64,000 nt of DNA from CmP2 sp052084925 (lineage in GTDB: Bacteria; Actinomycetota; Actinomycetes; Actinomycetales; Micrococcaceae): contig JBQDEV010000014.1 of the NCBI GenBank assembly GCA_052084925.1, positions 1 through 64,000 on the forward strand, in the 5' to 3' direction. Under the pieces are notes generated by a model. It worked only from the letters and a program-made list of their open reading frames with translations, did no database searches and was not told the origin of the DNA. The stretch's first letter is position 1, and each line of letters starts with the position of its first letter. Made by a program: the position numbers and the translations under genes. Below, piece by piece: positions 22,766 to 32,825 of this stretch.

Positions 22766-25700
22766 GTTGTCGTCACCTGCACTCCCAATCGCTCCAAACG
22801 TCGAAGATACGCTTCTCTGGTGCACTCATCCTCGATGAACGCTCGGCCGCGTCGCTGCTGTTCGGCATAGCGACCCTCGTCCCATAGCTCAGCGATGACA
22901 TTCTGCACCTGATCTGGTTCAGCGTACACCGCACCGTCCTTGAACACGGGGCGGAAATGCTCAGGAAGCACGCACACCACACCGTGGCTCATCGCCTCCA
23001 GGATGGCCATGCCGAACGCCTCCAGCCAGCCATCGCTGTGGAAGTAGACGAAGAAGTCGAGCTTCTCGTTCAGATACTCGTTGACGTCGATCTCGTTGAA
23101 GACGTAGATCTCCCAGTTCTTGGGTCGCCGCGGCATGAACCCCTTCTGGGTGGGCACCTTGGTGCCACCCAGAATGCACACCTGCGCCGAGCCGTCGGTG
23201 GGATAGACCTGCTGGAACACCTCGCGCTTCGACGGCCACTTCGCGGCGTCGTCACGAGCGTGCCGGCCGATGACAGGCTGGCCCGAGTGGAATCGGTTCC
23301 GGTCGATGCCATCCTTCAATTCGATAATGCCCTTCCAGGTCATCCCGGATAGGTCAGAAGCTGGCATCAGCGGCTCGACCATGGCACTGATCTGCTCGCT
23401 CTGCGGCGCCCACACGGGGCGCACCCCGAAGAATCGCTCGACGTTGCGGGTCACCGTGCCCATGTCGTAACTGCGGCGTTCGCCGCTGGGCTCATAGGGC
23501 GGGTGGTTGGCGACGATCACGATGCGTCCCGCGTTCAGCCCAGAACGACCGTCCGGCACCGACTGCACGGCAGTGGGCCAGCGGATCACCAGCAGGTCGG
23601 TCTCGTTCACGGCGTCGAGGGAGAGCCGGTCGATCTGCCCGGTGAACACCAGGTCGTCGATCTTGCGGTTGAACTGCCGCTTCGCTGCCGAGGGGATCAG
23701 CCCGTTCTGCAGCGGGATGACTCCGACCTTGAGTCCGGCGCTGAGGCACACGGTGATCTCGTTGAACAGCGAGGTGGAGTTCCCCGCCAGGAAGCCGAAC
23801 TCCGATGCGAACACCACGTCGTACTTGCCCAGCTCCTTCGACCGGCTCGGCAAATACACCTCAGGAGCGACGAAGGGACGTTCCTCGGGTGTCTTAGCCA
23901 GGTACGGAGAGGCTTCCTCTTCGCGGATGGCGCGGTGCCAGCTCTTGTAGGAGCGCAGGTAGGCACGGCGGTCGGGGGCCAGGTAACCCACGCCCATGTC
24001 ATCGCGCGTGAGGTTTCCGCCTTCCATCAGGGCGAAGGCCAGTGGGGCGTCGATGATCGGCTCGATCTTGATGCCGTAGTAGTTCTCGATGCGGGATTTG
24101 TATTCGGAATCGCCCGACTTCCGCACCGTGTCCCAGTAGCCGAGGTCGTTCACCACAGGATCGCGGCGGAACATGATCGAAGGCAGGGACGGGTAGAAGA
24201 CTTTGCCGGTGGCCGAGCGCAGCTTCATGGTCAGGTGCTCGTCGACCCGCACCCAGTTGGTCATGTTCGCTACCCGATCCGGGTGCTCCATGAGGTCTCG
24301 CACCTGCAGCTCGATCTGTTGCGGGTGGTGCCAGTCGTCCTTGTCCGCGATGGTGATCAGCTCTCCACGGGACAGATCGATCCCATCGTTGCGCACCGAG
24401 TAAGAGCCGCGGTTGGTCTCGTTGAAGATCAGCCGGATGCGGTCATCGAGGGCGGCCAGTGCCTCCAGTTGCTCTCGATACGGGGTGGGGTTCCCCTCAG
24501 CGTCGACCGCTGGGGAGCAGTCGTCCATCAGCAGGATCTCGATGTTGGTCCAGGTCTGGGCCAGCAGCGAGCGCACCGCCACGTCCGTGGCTGCAGAAGG
24601 CTCGTAGATCGGCATCAGCACGGTAACGAGCGGTCCCTGATCAGCATCCTCGGCCGGGGGCAGCGAGGAGCGCACCGAGAAGAAGCTGACGTCGGAGTCG
24701 AACTCGATGCCTTCCGCACCACCCTGCTCCATCAGTCGGTTGAACTCTGCCAGCCAGGTGTCGCGACCGTGCCGTACGTCTCCCACGTGCGGGTTCAGCG
24801 CGTTGAGGGCCATCAGCCGCTGTGAGTATTCGTGTCCCGGGTCGGGGTCGCTGGAGGTCAGCAGCCGGTGAGACTCGTCGAATTCGCCGCGCCAGTGCAA
24901 CAGCTCTCCATAGAAGGAACGGTTCGGGCCGGTCACCTCTGCGAGACCGCGCCAGTCTTCCACCATCGAGTACAGGGTGAGGGCATCTAGGTAGTCGGTG
25001 TCATCTCGCGGTGCAGCGAAGAGATACCGGGCCAGGGACAGCATCCCTGTCTTCCAGTTGTCGGCCTGCAGGTTTTCGCGCGCTTGGTCTCGGAACAGTT
25101 CGATGCGGTAGGACTCGAGCACCCCGTGAAGCTGATCGAAGTCGTACCGGCCCTTGGTGGCGGCGTAGGCGAGGATGTCGCGGGCTCCGCCGTTCCGGTT
25201 GCGGATCGCGTTCTGGGTGAACCAGTGTATGCGCCCGGAGTTCGTGCGCAGTTCTTCAACCCAGTACCAGACGGCGCCCGACGCCGGGTTGAGGGTGGCT
25301 CCCGGCAGCTCGTGCAGGGACGCCATGGCCTGTTCGAGCTTCTTCAGGCTCAGATCCGCCTTGGACTTCTGGTGGGTGCGCAAGAACTCTCGATAGAACT
25401 TCTTGCGTCCGGCGCGACGGGCGTTCTTCCACAGTTCGAGCACTGCGCTGGACGAACGCGACTGGCGTGCCAGGTCCATCAGGAACTCATCGGTGGGATC
25501 GAAGCTCTCTTCTTCCCACAGGATCTCGTCAATCGGACCGTGAGACACCCGCAAACGCAGGTGCTTCGGACCCTCCGTGAGCGCTTCGGGAGGCAACGGC
25601 ATCCAGTATCCGGCGCGTTTGACGCCATAGCCGGCGATAGCTCTCTTGCTGCGGCCCGTGGTCTCCACGCCAGCCAGCTCCCGTGCACCAGAGTCGGTGA

Positions 25701-26847
25701 TCTCCTCGAGGACGATCTGTGCGGGATACTGCAGCGACGCCGTGTGGAATGCCCAACCGCTGAACGCACCGTTCAGCTGGGTCTCCGAGCGCAGAAATTC
25801 GCCGCGCAGGTTCTGGTCGATGGTCTCAGGGAGATCCTGCGGGCGACGCCCGGCCTCGCCTCCAAGTCGCAGATCGTAGGTCTCTGCGAGGTCCTTACCC
25901 GTATCGAATAGGCTCAGGTGCTCCGGAATGACGCTCCCGTGCGGCAGCTCGCCGGCGAAGCGGTGCTGTTCCTGTGCCTGCGGCGCTGATTCGTCGTGTT
26001 CCACCGCATGCAGCACCGCTATGGAGTCCCCCAGCCGTAGGTCCACCCGCCGGTGGCCCACAGGCCCCTTGAGGGTTACGGATGCGTAGGATCCCGTGAA
26101 TGCCAGTTCCACGACTTTGGTGCCACGGCGCACGGAGAGATCTTCGACCCAGTTATAGAACGTGTCGGGGCGTCCTTCTTTGATGCGTTCAGCTTCATGC
26201 CGTGCCATCCACGCGTGTTCTGCAGCCAGCACGATATCCTCGTCGAGCAGCGACACCCAGGAGCCGTCGGCGTCACGGGCATGCACCTGGATCTGGTGGG
26301 CGGCGTCGTCGAAGAAATCCGCCGGAACCTGGGTGCCGAATTGATGCTTCAGCGGAGCTGTCAGGTCGATGCGGCCGTGCTTCCACGGCAGCTTCTTCAT
26401 CTCGGCTTTGCCCTCGAAGACCGTGACATCGTTCACGGTGATACGCACGTCGGTGGCGGCCAGGTCGGTATCGCCAGCTACGGCCCATCCCGCTATCTGG
26501 CCGGAAGGGGTGACTAGGAACTCGCCACGGACAGTGGATCCGGATACGCGCCGATCCGGGGCCTGGACGCGGGCCTTCTCCAGGACCGTGCCGGAGCCGC
26601 GGTGGACCAATCGAACCTCGCGTTCGGTGCCGTCCCAGAACTGCGGCGGAAGGCTCCCCAGGAAGCCGACGTTGCGGGTGTGGAAGTCGGTGGCGGGCAA
26701 TTCACCTCGGAAGATTGAGCACTTCAGGGTGTCGACTGCTTCGCCGTCGATCACGAGGTCCAGCACCGGCTTCGCCTGGTCGGCATCCGGATCATAGAAC
26801 CAGCCGCTAAGCCGGTGCGCTTGGAAATTGACGACTTTGTACTTCAT
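22762..26847 (-). CDS. Giant bifunctional GT2/GT4 glycosyltransferase
   Basis: 1361 residues from ATG 26847 (GAGGA upstream, 8 bases after the previous stop). Residues 1-460 are beta-rich, with three similar 'x-G-W' signatures (LSGWF ~13, IAGWA ~118, FSGWA ~362), probably repeated beta-sandwich modules. Residues ~460-720 are helical. A family 2 GT-A domain follows at ~740-900 (VTVLMPIYEPSAATDVAVRS, LLMDDCSPA, then the D-x-D region ADKDDW). A GT-B (GT4-like) domain occupies ~1008-1350 (VVFASEFGFLAGNSTSLFNE, PVIGRHARDDAAKWP, ILGGT, GWLEAFGMAILEAMSHGV). Two transferases in one chain suggest a polymerase that adds two sugars alternately, as in capsule and teichoic-acid-like polymerases. It is soluble or peripheral; no membrane segment is seen. 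Confidence 0.88.
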   Translation of the reverse strand: MKYKVVNFQAHRLSGWFYDPDADQAKPVLDLVIDGEAVDTLKCSIFRGELPATDFHTRNVGFLGSLPPQFWDGTEREVRLVHRGSGTVLEKARVQAPDRRVSGSTVRGEFLVTPSGQIAGWAVAGDTDLAATDVRITVNDVTVFEGKAEMKKLPWKHGRIDLTAPLKHQFGTQVPADFFDDAAHQIQVHARDADGSWVSLLDEDIVLAAEHAWMARHEAERIKEGRPDTFYNWVEDLSVRRGTKVVELAFTGSYASVTLKGPVGHRRVDLRLGDSIAVLHAVEHDESAPQAQEQHRFAGELPHGSVIPEHLSLFDTGKDLAETYDLRLGGEAGRRPQDLPETIDQNLRGEFLRSETQLNGAFSGWAFHTASLQYPAQIVLEEITDSGARELAGVETTGRSKRAIAGYGVKRAGYWMPLPPEALTEGPKHLRLRVSHGPIDEILWEEESFDPTDEFLMDLARQSRSSSAVLELWKNARRAGRKKFYREFLRTHQKSKADLSLKKLEQAMASLHELPGATLNPASGAVWYWVEELRTNSGRIHWFTQNAIRNRNGGARDILAYAATKGRYDFDQLHGVLESYRIELFRDQARENLQADNWKTGMLSLARYLFAAPRDDTDYLDALTLYSMVEDWRGLAEVTGPNRSFYGELLHWRGEFDESHRLLTSSDPDPGHEYSQRLMALNALNPHVGDVRHGRDTWLAEFNRLMEQGGAEGIEFDSDVSFFSVRSSLPPAEDADQGPLVTVLMPIYEPSAATDVAVRSLLAQTWTNIEILLMDDCSPAVDAEGNPTPYREQLEALAALDDRIRLIFNETNRGSYSVRNDGIDLSRGELITIADKDDWHHPQQIELQVRDLMEHPDRVANMTNWVRVDEHLTMKLRSATGKVFYPSLPSIMFRRDPVVNDLGYWDTVRKSGDSEYKSRIENYYGIKIEPIIDAPLAFALMEGGNLTRDDMGVGYLAPDRRAYLRSYKSWHRAIREEEASPYLAKTPEERPFVAPEVYLPSRSKELGKYDVVFASEFGFLAGNSTSLFNEITVCLSAGLKVGVIPLQNGLIPSAAKRQFNRKIDDLVFTGQIDRLSLDAVNETDLLVIRWPTAVQSVPDGRSGLNAGRIVIVANHPPYEPSGERRSYDMGTVTRNVERFFGVRPVWAPQSEQISAMVEPLMPASDLSGMTWKGIIELKDGIDRNRFHSGQPVIGRHARDDAAKWPSKREVFQQVYPTDGSAQVCILGGTKVPTQKGFMPRRPKNWEIYVFNEIDVNEYLNEKLDFFVYFHSDGWLEAFGMAILEAMSHGVVCVLPEHFRPVFKDGAVYAEPDQVQNVIAELWDEGRYAEQQRRGRAFIEDECTREAYLRRLERLGVQVTTT

Positions 26848-26855
26848 GGTCTGGC

Positions 26856-29528
26856 TCAGTCCTCGTCCTGTGCTGTTGCTTCGGCGCTGAAGAACTCTCG
26901 CAGCCGTGGGTCGTTCCATTCTTCGGGCGCACGGTAGAACCCACCCAGCTGGCGAATCAGCCGCCGGCATTGCGGGAGGTCCTGCTCTGCCACCCGCGGG
27001 AGTTTGCCCAGGAACCAGTTCCGGAAGAACGGCTCCAGGCGGGTCTCGTTGTAGTGGTCCTGCAATCCGATCTCGGCGAGCCATGCTGCCCGCAAGCGCT
27101 CCAGCTCGACGTACTTTCGGTAGAAGCCAATGCCTACGGTGTTCACCACCGAGTTCTGCACAGCGGCGAAATAGGTGTGCACGATCTCCTCAGTAATCGC
27201 GATCTTCCGCGCGGAGTGGAACAGCTGCTGGAAGAAGAACGTGTCCTGGCCCTGGCAGCCTTCGACCTGGGTGATGCCCAGGCCGCGCAACCACTCGGTG
27301 CGTGCCACGATGGTCTGAATGCGCACCGGCGCGTATTTGAGTCGCGAGAGCGCGCCCTCGACCACGGTGCCATCGTCGTGGACGAGTGGTCGCAGCATCT
27401 TCGCGTGGTCGATCTCGACTCGCCGTTTGTGCTGGACTACCGCGTTGCCCACTGAGAAGTCGTAGTCGCCCTGTTTCACCAACTCGAGAAGCCGCGCATA
27501 GCCGTCGTTGCTCTGCTCATCGTCCGGGTCGAGGTTGGTCACGTACGGGGTGCGAACCATGTCGAGTCCCTTGTTGCGGGGTCGTGAGGCACTGCCGGAG
27601 CCACCGGGCGGGAACCGGTAGGCGCGCACGTTCGCGTACTGCGCCTCGAGCTGATCAACGATCCTAATGGTCTCGGGGTCGGTGGAGCCATCATCGACCA
27701 AAAGGATCTCGGCGTTCGGGAACACGCTGGAGCGGCGTAGCGACTCAAAGCACTTGTCTCGCAGGTGGGGGCCGTTGTTGTAGATCGGCACCAGGATGGA
27801 AAGCTCAGGATCGGATACCGGGTTCATCGTTGCCCGATGAGCCAGCACCGCGTCCGAGGCGATGTTCAGCGTCTGCTCGATGCTTGTCTCGGCGTCGGCC
27901 AGGGATTGGTCTGGCCGGACCCAGACCGCGTGCGGGGAGTCATCGACAAGCTCGCGGTCGTTCCGGTACTCGTAGAGCGGTTCCTCGGAATCCAAGTGGT
28001 GGACGATGACCGCATCAGCGTCCGAGTAGCGGTAGGCGCAGACGATGTCGGCGATCAGGTTCGGCCCGACACTGCTTTTCGACGTTAGCCGCACATGGAC
28101 GTCACCGTACTTGGAGCCATGGGCCTGATCGTCTTGGCCAGAGGGGACATGCTCGATCGGGCCACCGTAGGTCTGGCTTTCCACGAAGGTGGCGAATCCT
28201 GCCTCACTGAGTCCGCTGACGAGCACACGATGCAAAGGTTGCTGCGGAGCGAGACCCACCGCATCGAGGAGCTGCCCGATGCGGTCGGCTGCAGTGTTGG
28301 AGCTGAAGGCCGCCCGGATGCCGGCGACCTGCGCTTCACGGATGGTCTCGGGTGACAGCTGCTCGACGATCTGAGCCACGTCCACGGGGCCATCGGGCAT
28401 TTGCACGTGGGGGAACTGGGTATTCACCCCGGCGTTGTAGTTCGAGAGGATCATGGTCCCGGTGGCTTGAAGCTCGAGTAAGCGTCGATCGAAAGCAGTC
28501 TGGCTTTCGGCATCGGCGTTCAGCGCCACACCCAGGGGCAGCAGTCGTTGCAGCTGGGCAGTCTGCTCAGTCGACAGCGCAGGGTGCAAGTGGGGCAAAT
28601 AGCGATCCGGGTAGCGCGCTTCCAGTCCGACCTCGGTGTCCTCGAGCAGGGCGTCGAGGATGGTGAGGTCTGCCCCCGCTTGCACCAGTCCGTCGAGGAT
28701 GTGCTCACCGGCGAAGCGTCGCTCGGGATACTCGACTCGATCCCAGGGGCCGGAAAGCAGGAAGCTGTGTTCCTCGTGTCTCATGCATCCCAGCGGGTGA
28801 TGCTGGCGGGGGTTGACGCCTAGAGGCAGCACGTGGACCGGGGCACCGGTGCGCAGGATCTTCTCATAGGCCGGGACCGACTCTGCTGCGGTTGTGAAGA
28901 CGTGATCGGCATGGACGGCAAAGCGGCGGAAGTGGGTGAATCCGAGGGGATCCTCGGTGGACCAGAACGCGACAGGGACGCCCCGATCGCGTGCTCCGCG
29001 CATGATGGATTTCACCACCAGGTCGCGCAGGGGTGACCGCAGATCGGCCAACCCGGACCAGGCGTCGTCGATGCCCACCCAGGTGGAGGTGACCAGCAAG
29101 AGATCGATTTCGGCCAGCTGCTGCGCGTAGTTCTCCGGGGTGATCGCCACCAGCTCTACGGAGCCCTCCAGCGTGGAGATGAGCTCCTGATCTGCGATGA
29201 TGCCGATGCGAGTTCCATACAGTCGATCCCAGTGCGGTGAAAGCACACTGGGCAGTTGTGCGGCATCGGTGAGCCAGTCGCTCACCTTCCGTTGTACCGG
29301 TGCAGCGATGGCCTGCTGACGTTCCAGGTAGTCCTGCGCGTTCGCTGCGGGCCAGGGTGAGGTCTCGTCAGCTTCTGCTGCGTGGCGAAAGTAGGGGGAG
29401 GCCACATGATCCGAGAGTGCCCGGTGGTGATCGCGCAGTTCTCCGAGATCATGTTTGCGCTGAGCGATGGAGCTCAGCCGTTGCGCCAAGGTACCGGCGC
29501 GCAAGTCGGCGGTGTCCACCGCATTCAT
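26856..29528 (-). CDS. CgeB-like/GT2 bifunctional glycosyltransferase (890 aa)
   Basis: An 890-residue protein. Residues ~95-440 resemble the CgeB/'glycosyl transferases group 1-2' module: LLLVTSTWVGIDDAWSGLAD, RGVPVAFWSTEDPLGFTHF, DHVFTTAAESVPAYEKIL, and FDRRLLELQATGTMILSNYN. Residues ~575-810 form a GT2 domain (LSILVPIYNNGPHLRDKCFE, ILLVDDGSTDP, the acceptor loop SASRPRNKGLDMVRTPYV, and the D-x-D equivalent NLDPDDE). The N-terminus is helical. ATG at 29528 overlaps the stop of the upstream coiled-coil gene (ATGA). With its two neighbours it makes three two-module transferases in one operon. Confidence 0.86.
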   Translation of the reverse strand: MNAVDTADLRAGTLAQRLSSIAQRKHDLGELRDHHRALSDHVASPYFRHAAEADETSPWPAANAQDYLERQQAIAAPVQRKVSDWLTDAAQLPSVLSPHWDRLYGTRIGIIADQELISTLEGSVELVAITPENYAQQLAEIDLLLVTSTWVGIDDAWSGLADLRSPLRDLVVKSIMRGARDRGVPVAFWSTEDPLGFTHFRRFAVHADHVFTTAAESVPAYEKILRTGAPVHVLPLGVNPRQHHPLGCMRHEEHSFLLSGPWDRVEYPERRFAGEHILDGLVQAGADLTILDALLEDTEVGLEARYPDRYLPHLHPALSTEQTAQLQRLLPLGVALNADAESQTAFDRRLLELQATGTMILSNYNAGVNTQFPHVQMPDGPVDVAQIVEQLSPETIREAQVAGIRAAFSSNTAADRIGQLLDAVGLAPQQPLHRVLVSGLSEAGFATFVESQTYGGPIEHVPSGQDDQAHGSKYGDVHVRLTSKSSVGPNLIADIVCAYRYSDADAVIVHHLDSEEPLYEYRNDRELVDDSPHAVWVRPDQSLADAETSIEQTLNIASDAVLAHRATMNPVSDPELSILVPIYNNGPHLRDKCFESLRRSSVFPNAEILLVDDGSTDPETIRIVDQLEAQYANVRAYRFPPGGSGSASRPRNKGLDMVRTPYVTNLDPDDEQSNDGYARLLELVKQGDYDFSVGNAVVQHKRRVEIDHAKMLRPLVHDDGTVVEGALSRLKYAPVRIQTIVARTEWLRGLGITQVEGCQGQDTFFFQQLFHSARKIAITEEIVHTYFAAVQNSVVNTVGIGFYRKYVELERLRAAWLAEIGLQDHYNETRLEPFFRNWFLGKLPRVAEQDLPQCRRLIRQLGGFYRAPEEWNDPRLREFFSAEATAQDED

Positions 29529-29962
29529 GAGGGACGCACCACGCGAGCTACTCGGCGACGCAGCTGGCGATAGCGGTGCTTCAGCGTCGATTCATTCCCC
29601 TGAGACGTTGAGTTGCTCTTCGCCGTGGTGTTGTCCGGTGCATCTCCCCGGCGCAGTGCCTGCAGCTCCGCCTGCGCGGCGGCTGCGGCGACACGGGCCG
29701 AGGACAGCTCGAATCGCAGATCGGCGTTCTGAGCTTCGAGGTTCTCCACCTTGCCCTGCAGTGCTGCGGCGGTGGCTGATTCGGCGGTGGTCTGCTGATC
29801 GTGCGTCTGCAACGCGTCCACCTGCTTGATGAGGATCTCCTCGCGCCCATACGCGGCGAGAAGTTCCTGAGACAGCTCCTCCACGCGGGTCACCAGGTCT
29901 GCGACCACGTCGGCTGTCTCTGCGGCTGCGGCGTCCAGGTGGGTGGATGAATCGGCGGTCAA
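29525..29962 (-). CDS. Coiled-coil protein with basic C-terminus
   Basis: About 145 residues if started at TTG 29962, which has GGAG six bases upstream. GTG 29968 is equally possible; longer in-frame starts look non-coding. It is nearly all heptad helix (VVADLVTRVEELSQELLAAY, ALQGKVENLEAQNADLRFEL), then a Ser/Thr/Asn-rich spacer and an Arg-rich tail (KHRYRQLRRRVARVVRP). It likely oligomerises and contacts acidic surfaces or the membrane through its tail. It is coupled to the downstream 890-residue transferase by an ATGA overlap, so a scaffold or activator role for that enzyme is plausible. No named family. Confidence 0.6.
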   Translation of the reverse strand: MTADSSTHLDAAAAETADVVADLVTRVEELSQELLAAYGREEILIKQVDALQTHDQQTTAESATAAALQGKVENLEAQNADLRFELSSARVAAAAAQAELQALRRGDAPDNTTAKSNSTSQGNESTLKHRYRQLRRRVARVVRPS

Positions 29963-30090
29963 GCTCACTCCAAGATCTGATCCGGGAATCGTCGTGGGAG
30001 AAATCCGACAGAAATCCGTGAATTCTCCTTGAAATCTGAGGATACCAGCCACCTTGTGCGCATTCTCGAAGGCGATGGCATCTCTACAGC

Positions 30091-30876
30091 TCACTGGTCG
30101 AGGTGGAACTCCAGGGCGTCACGCACGGCAGAAGACAGCTGGGGCGCGTGCGGCTCGGATCGACGGTAATGGACTAACAGCTCCCGGGCCAACTCGTGGT
30201 TGCCGAGCCGCTGTGCCTGGCGGATGGCCTGGCGCACCGATCGACGGGGCACCTGATCGTCGTCGATCTCCTCGAGGGTGACGGCTGCGGCGTCCATGTT
30301 GCCCAGGGCCAGGTCCAGCACCAAGCGAGCGCGCACCGCGATGTCGTCGGGCACCTCTACTTCGAGCTCATCCCAGCGCTCACGCGACGTCGTCGAAAGC
30401 AGGCTGATCTGCCGCGCCACTGGGTCCTCACTACGCTTGAGGGTACGGATACCCCGGTTCACCGCGTCAACCAATGCCACGCTCGGCACGAGGAAGGCTG
30501 CTGCGTCAGCATCAATGGCGGCGTCCAGAGGCAGGGATGAGGCGAGGCTCATCAGCGGCTGGGTTGCTGACCCCTTGGCCGAGGTCAGTCCACGATTAAT
30601 CTCCGTGAACAGCTCCAGGGCGTCCAGATGGGCCGGGTCGGCGTCCACGGCATCGTGCAGGGCCTCCCGTGCCGCCCACACATGCCCTTGCAGAAACGCC
30701 TGCGCCCCGTATTCGCAGGATACTCGGGCGTCATTGCCGAGTGTGGCCCGGGTGCGGCGCAGCAGCTCGAGCGACGACAGACGATGCCCGACGCCCCAGA
30801 GGTGGATTGCTTCGTCGAGAGCCACGCTGCGGGCCATTGCCACGTCGAGTACTTGCACCGCTGGGGGGTTTTGCAT
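30091..30876 (-). CDS. TPR-like helical protein of glycopolymer operon
   Basis: A 261-residue helical protein with spacing like tetratricopeptide repeats in the N-terminal half (AIHLWGVGHRLSSLELLRRT, SCEYGAQAFLQGHVWAAREA, DADPAHLDALELFTEIN) and again near the C-terminus (RQAIRQAQRLGNHELARELL). No signal or membrane segment. It lies between the 640-residue transferase and the coiled-coil gene in the same direction. TPR-like proteins often tether glycosyltransferases or polymer export parts, and that is the likely role. No closer assignment is possible. Confidence 0.65.
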   Translation of the reverse strand: MQNPPAVQVLDVAMARSVALDEAIHLWGVGHRLSSLELLRRTRATLGNDARVSCEYGAQAFLQGHVWAAREALHDAVDADPAHLDALELFTEINRGLTSAKGSATQPLMSLASSLPLDAAIDADAAAFLVPSVALVDAVNRGIRTLKRSEDPVARQISLLSTTSRERWDELEVEVPDDIAVRARLVLDLALGNMDAAAVTLEEIDDDQVPRRSVRQAIRQAQRLGNHELARELLVHYRRSEPHAPQLSSAVRDALEFHLDQ

Positions 30877-30902
30877 TCTGATTCCTCGAATCCTCGGAGC
30901 GC

Positions 30903-32825
30903 TCAGCTGTCGTGGAGATCGTCGTCGACCACCACGTGCCGAGCATTCATCCCGTACGATTCGATGACGCCGTTGGCATAGAGCTCAACGTCTTCCACAT
31001 CCCAAGTGTGGCTGTGGCTTCCGCGCATCTGCATGAAGTTGAAGCGATCAGCGGCATAAATGCGCGCCCCACGCTCCTCAGCCGACTTGAGGAAGCGTGT
31101 GTCTTCACCCCGACGTACCGGGGAGAACTGCACCTTCCGGAACAGATCGCCTTTGCCTACGAAGGTGGCGCCGGCGATGAAGTTCGTGAACATGTTCTCC
31201 TGGCCCGGGTTACGCAACACGATGGCGTCGTCGGTCTGGGAGTACATGTAAACGGCCAGCTTGCCCACTAGGTCAGCGCCGGAGTATTTCAGGGCGTTGA
31301 TGCTATCGGAAAGGTAGTGGGCGGCATAGAAGTCATCATCATCGAATTTGGCGATCACGTCACCATCGGCCGTCTTGACCAGTCGGTTCAGACAGACACC
31401 CAGGGAGTCGTTCTTGTGGGCGTGCAGCAGCGTGAAGTTCTCGATACCGTGGTCACGGGCGTAGGACTCGAGCTCCTTCTTCTGTGCATCGAAACCATGG
31501 GTGAGCAGCACCAGCTCCAGGTTGTCCTTCTGCTTCTGCGCGGACACGGAATCAATGGCCTGGAAGAGGAACTGCGGTCGGTTCGTCGAGACGATGGCGC
31601 TGACACTGGGCTGTTCCAGGAACGGAGAGTCGCTGCGCAGCCCTGTGGCCTGAAGGATCTTCGCGGTGCGGTGCGCGTACGTATGCTCTTCCCAAATCCG
31701 GCGCTGAGCGCGGTGCACGGTACGGTCACGCAGTTGCGAAGAGTTGAGCATCGCACGCAGGGTGTAGGCAGCAGTGGCTTCATCGCGGACGACCGGCACT
31801 TCGTTGTCACGGAAGAACTTCGGAATAGCGGCAGATTCTGTCGACACCACTGGTGTCCCCGAGGCAATGATCTCGAAAACCCGCCGCGCACACATCGAAG
31901 GACTGTCGGTCACCGAGTTGACGTTGAGGAACACCTTGTAGGCCCGGTATGCGGCGAGCATCTTCTCGTAGGGCAGCGCGCCGACCACATGCTTCTTGAA
32001 AGGCAGGGGGAATTGGTACTTCTCGTCACCGCCGTGGTGACGAGAGAAAATATCGAAAGAATAGACACCGCGCTCGAAAACGCGCACTGCCGCACCCAGC
32101 AGCATGTGCATTTGTTCGCGGCGCTCCTTGTACTTGTGTGAGAAGTACATGCCAGCGAAGGCCATGTCGTTTTGGTTGTGCAGCCCCCTAATGCGCACCG
32201 GGTTGTGAATGGAGGGCTGAGCGGCGAAGCTCAGGGAGTCGACCCGATCATGGCCCAGTAGTTCCCTATACTTCGGGATCAGGTTCGAGTCCGAAGTGAA
32301 GACCACGTCGAAAAGCTTGGCCGTGGGCAGGAAGTCCTCAAAGTGCGGCGGGTCTTCTTTATTCCAGAACACCGTGGGCACGGCCATGGCTTTGCAGTAG
32401 TTGACGAGCTCGAGCACGGCAGGCCGCGGAGCGTGGCTCCCGGTGAGGTGATACTGCCAGGCTCCGCCATTGCCGGCCCAGGCAGATTCCACGAAGAGCA
32501 GATCAATGGGTTCGCGGACCAGCTCTTCTCGCCATCGCTGCGGAGTGAGTACCACCATCTCGAACTCGGGACCCCAGGCTGCCAACGAGAATTCGTCAAG
32601 AATGACACCTACGCGTAATCCAGGGAAAGATTTCGGTCGTTGCAGCGGGGTGACCGCGGGGTAGTACTCGTCGATTCGCTGTGGCGAGGAGCCCACCGTG
32701 GACGCCGGAATGCTGTAATCCGGGAAGTGATACTTGCTCCGCCGTCGCCATTCTCGATACTGGGAGTATCCGCCCTGGCGCCAGTGCCAAAGGCCTTTTC
32801 GAAGGCGCTTGAGCGGAGTCGACAT
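30903..32825 (-). CDS. CgeB-like/GT2 bifunctional glycosyltransferase (640 aa)
   Basis: From ATG 32825 (an upstream ATG at 32864 is possible). After a basic N-terminus (MSTPLKRLRKGLWHWRQGG), residues ~40-370 are a CgeB/DUF3880-type GT-B module: LRVGVILDEFSLAAWGPEFE, PIDLLFVESAWAGNGGAW, VFWNKEDPPHFEDFLPTAK, DVVFTSDSNLIPKYRELLG, CARRVFEIIASGTPVVSTES. Residues ~385-620 are a GT2 module (VSAIVSTNRPQFLFQAIDSV, IAKFDDDDFYAAHYLSDSI with the D-x-D, NFIAGATFVGKGDLFRKV). Similar two-module enzymes occur in teichuronic and capsule clusters. It is the first gene of the long leftward operon; its promoter must lie in the 32826-33052 interval facing the LCP gene. Confidence 0.87.
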   Translation of the reverse strand: MSTPLKRLRKGLWHWRQGGYSQYREWRRRSKYHFPDYSIPASTVGSSPQRIDEYYPAVTPLQRPKSFPGLRVGVILDEFSLAAWGPEFEMVVLTPQRWREELVREPIDLLFVESAWAGNGGAWQYHLTGSHAPRPAVLELVNYCKAMAVPTVFWNKEDPPHFEDFLPTAKLFDVVFTSDSNLIPKYRELLGHDRVDSLSFAAQPSIHNPVRIRGLHNQNDMAFAGMYFSHKYKERREQMHMLLGAAVRVFERGVYSFDIFSRHHGGDEKYQFPLPFKKHVVGALPYEKMLAAYRAYKVFLNVNSVTDSPSMCARRVFEIIASGTPVVSTESAAIPKFFRDNEVPVVRDEATAAYTLRAMLNSSQLRDRTVHRAQRRIWEEHTYAHRTAKILQATGLRSDSPFLEQPSVSAIVSTNRPQFLFQAIDSVSAQKQKDNLELVLLTHGFDAQKKELESYARDHGIENFTLLHAHKNDSLGVCLNRLVKTADGDVIAKFDDDDFYAAHYLSDSINALKYSGADLVGKLAVYMYSQTDDAIVLRNPGQENMFTNFIAGATFVGKGDLFRKVQFSPVRRGEDTRFLKSAEERGARIYAADRFNFMQMRGSHSHTWDVEDVELYANGVIESYGMNARHVVVDDDLHDS

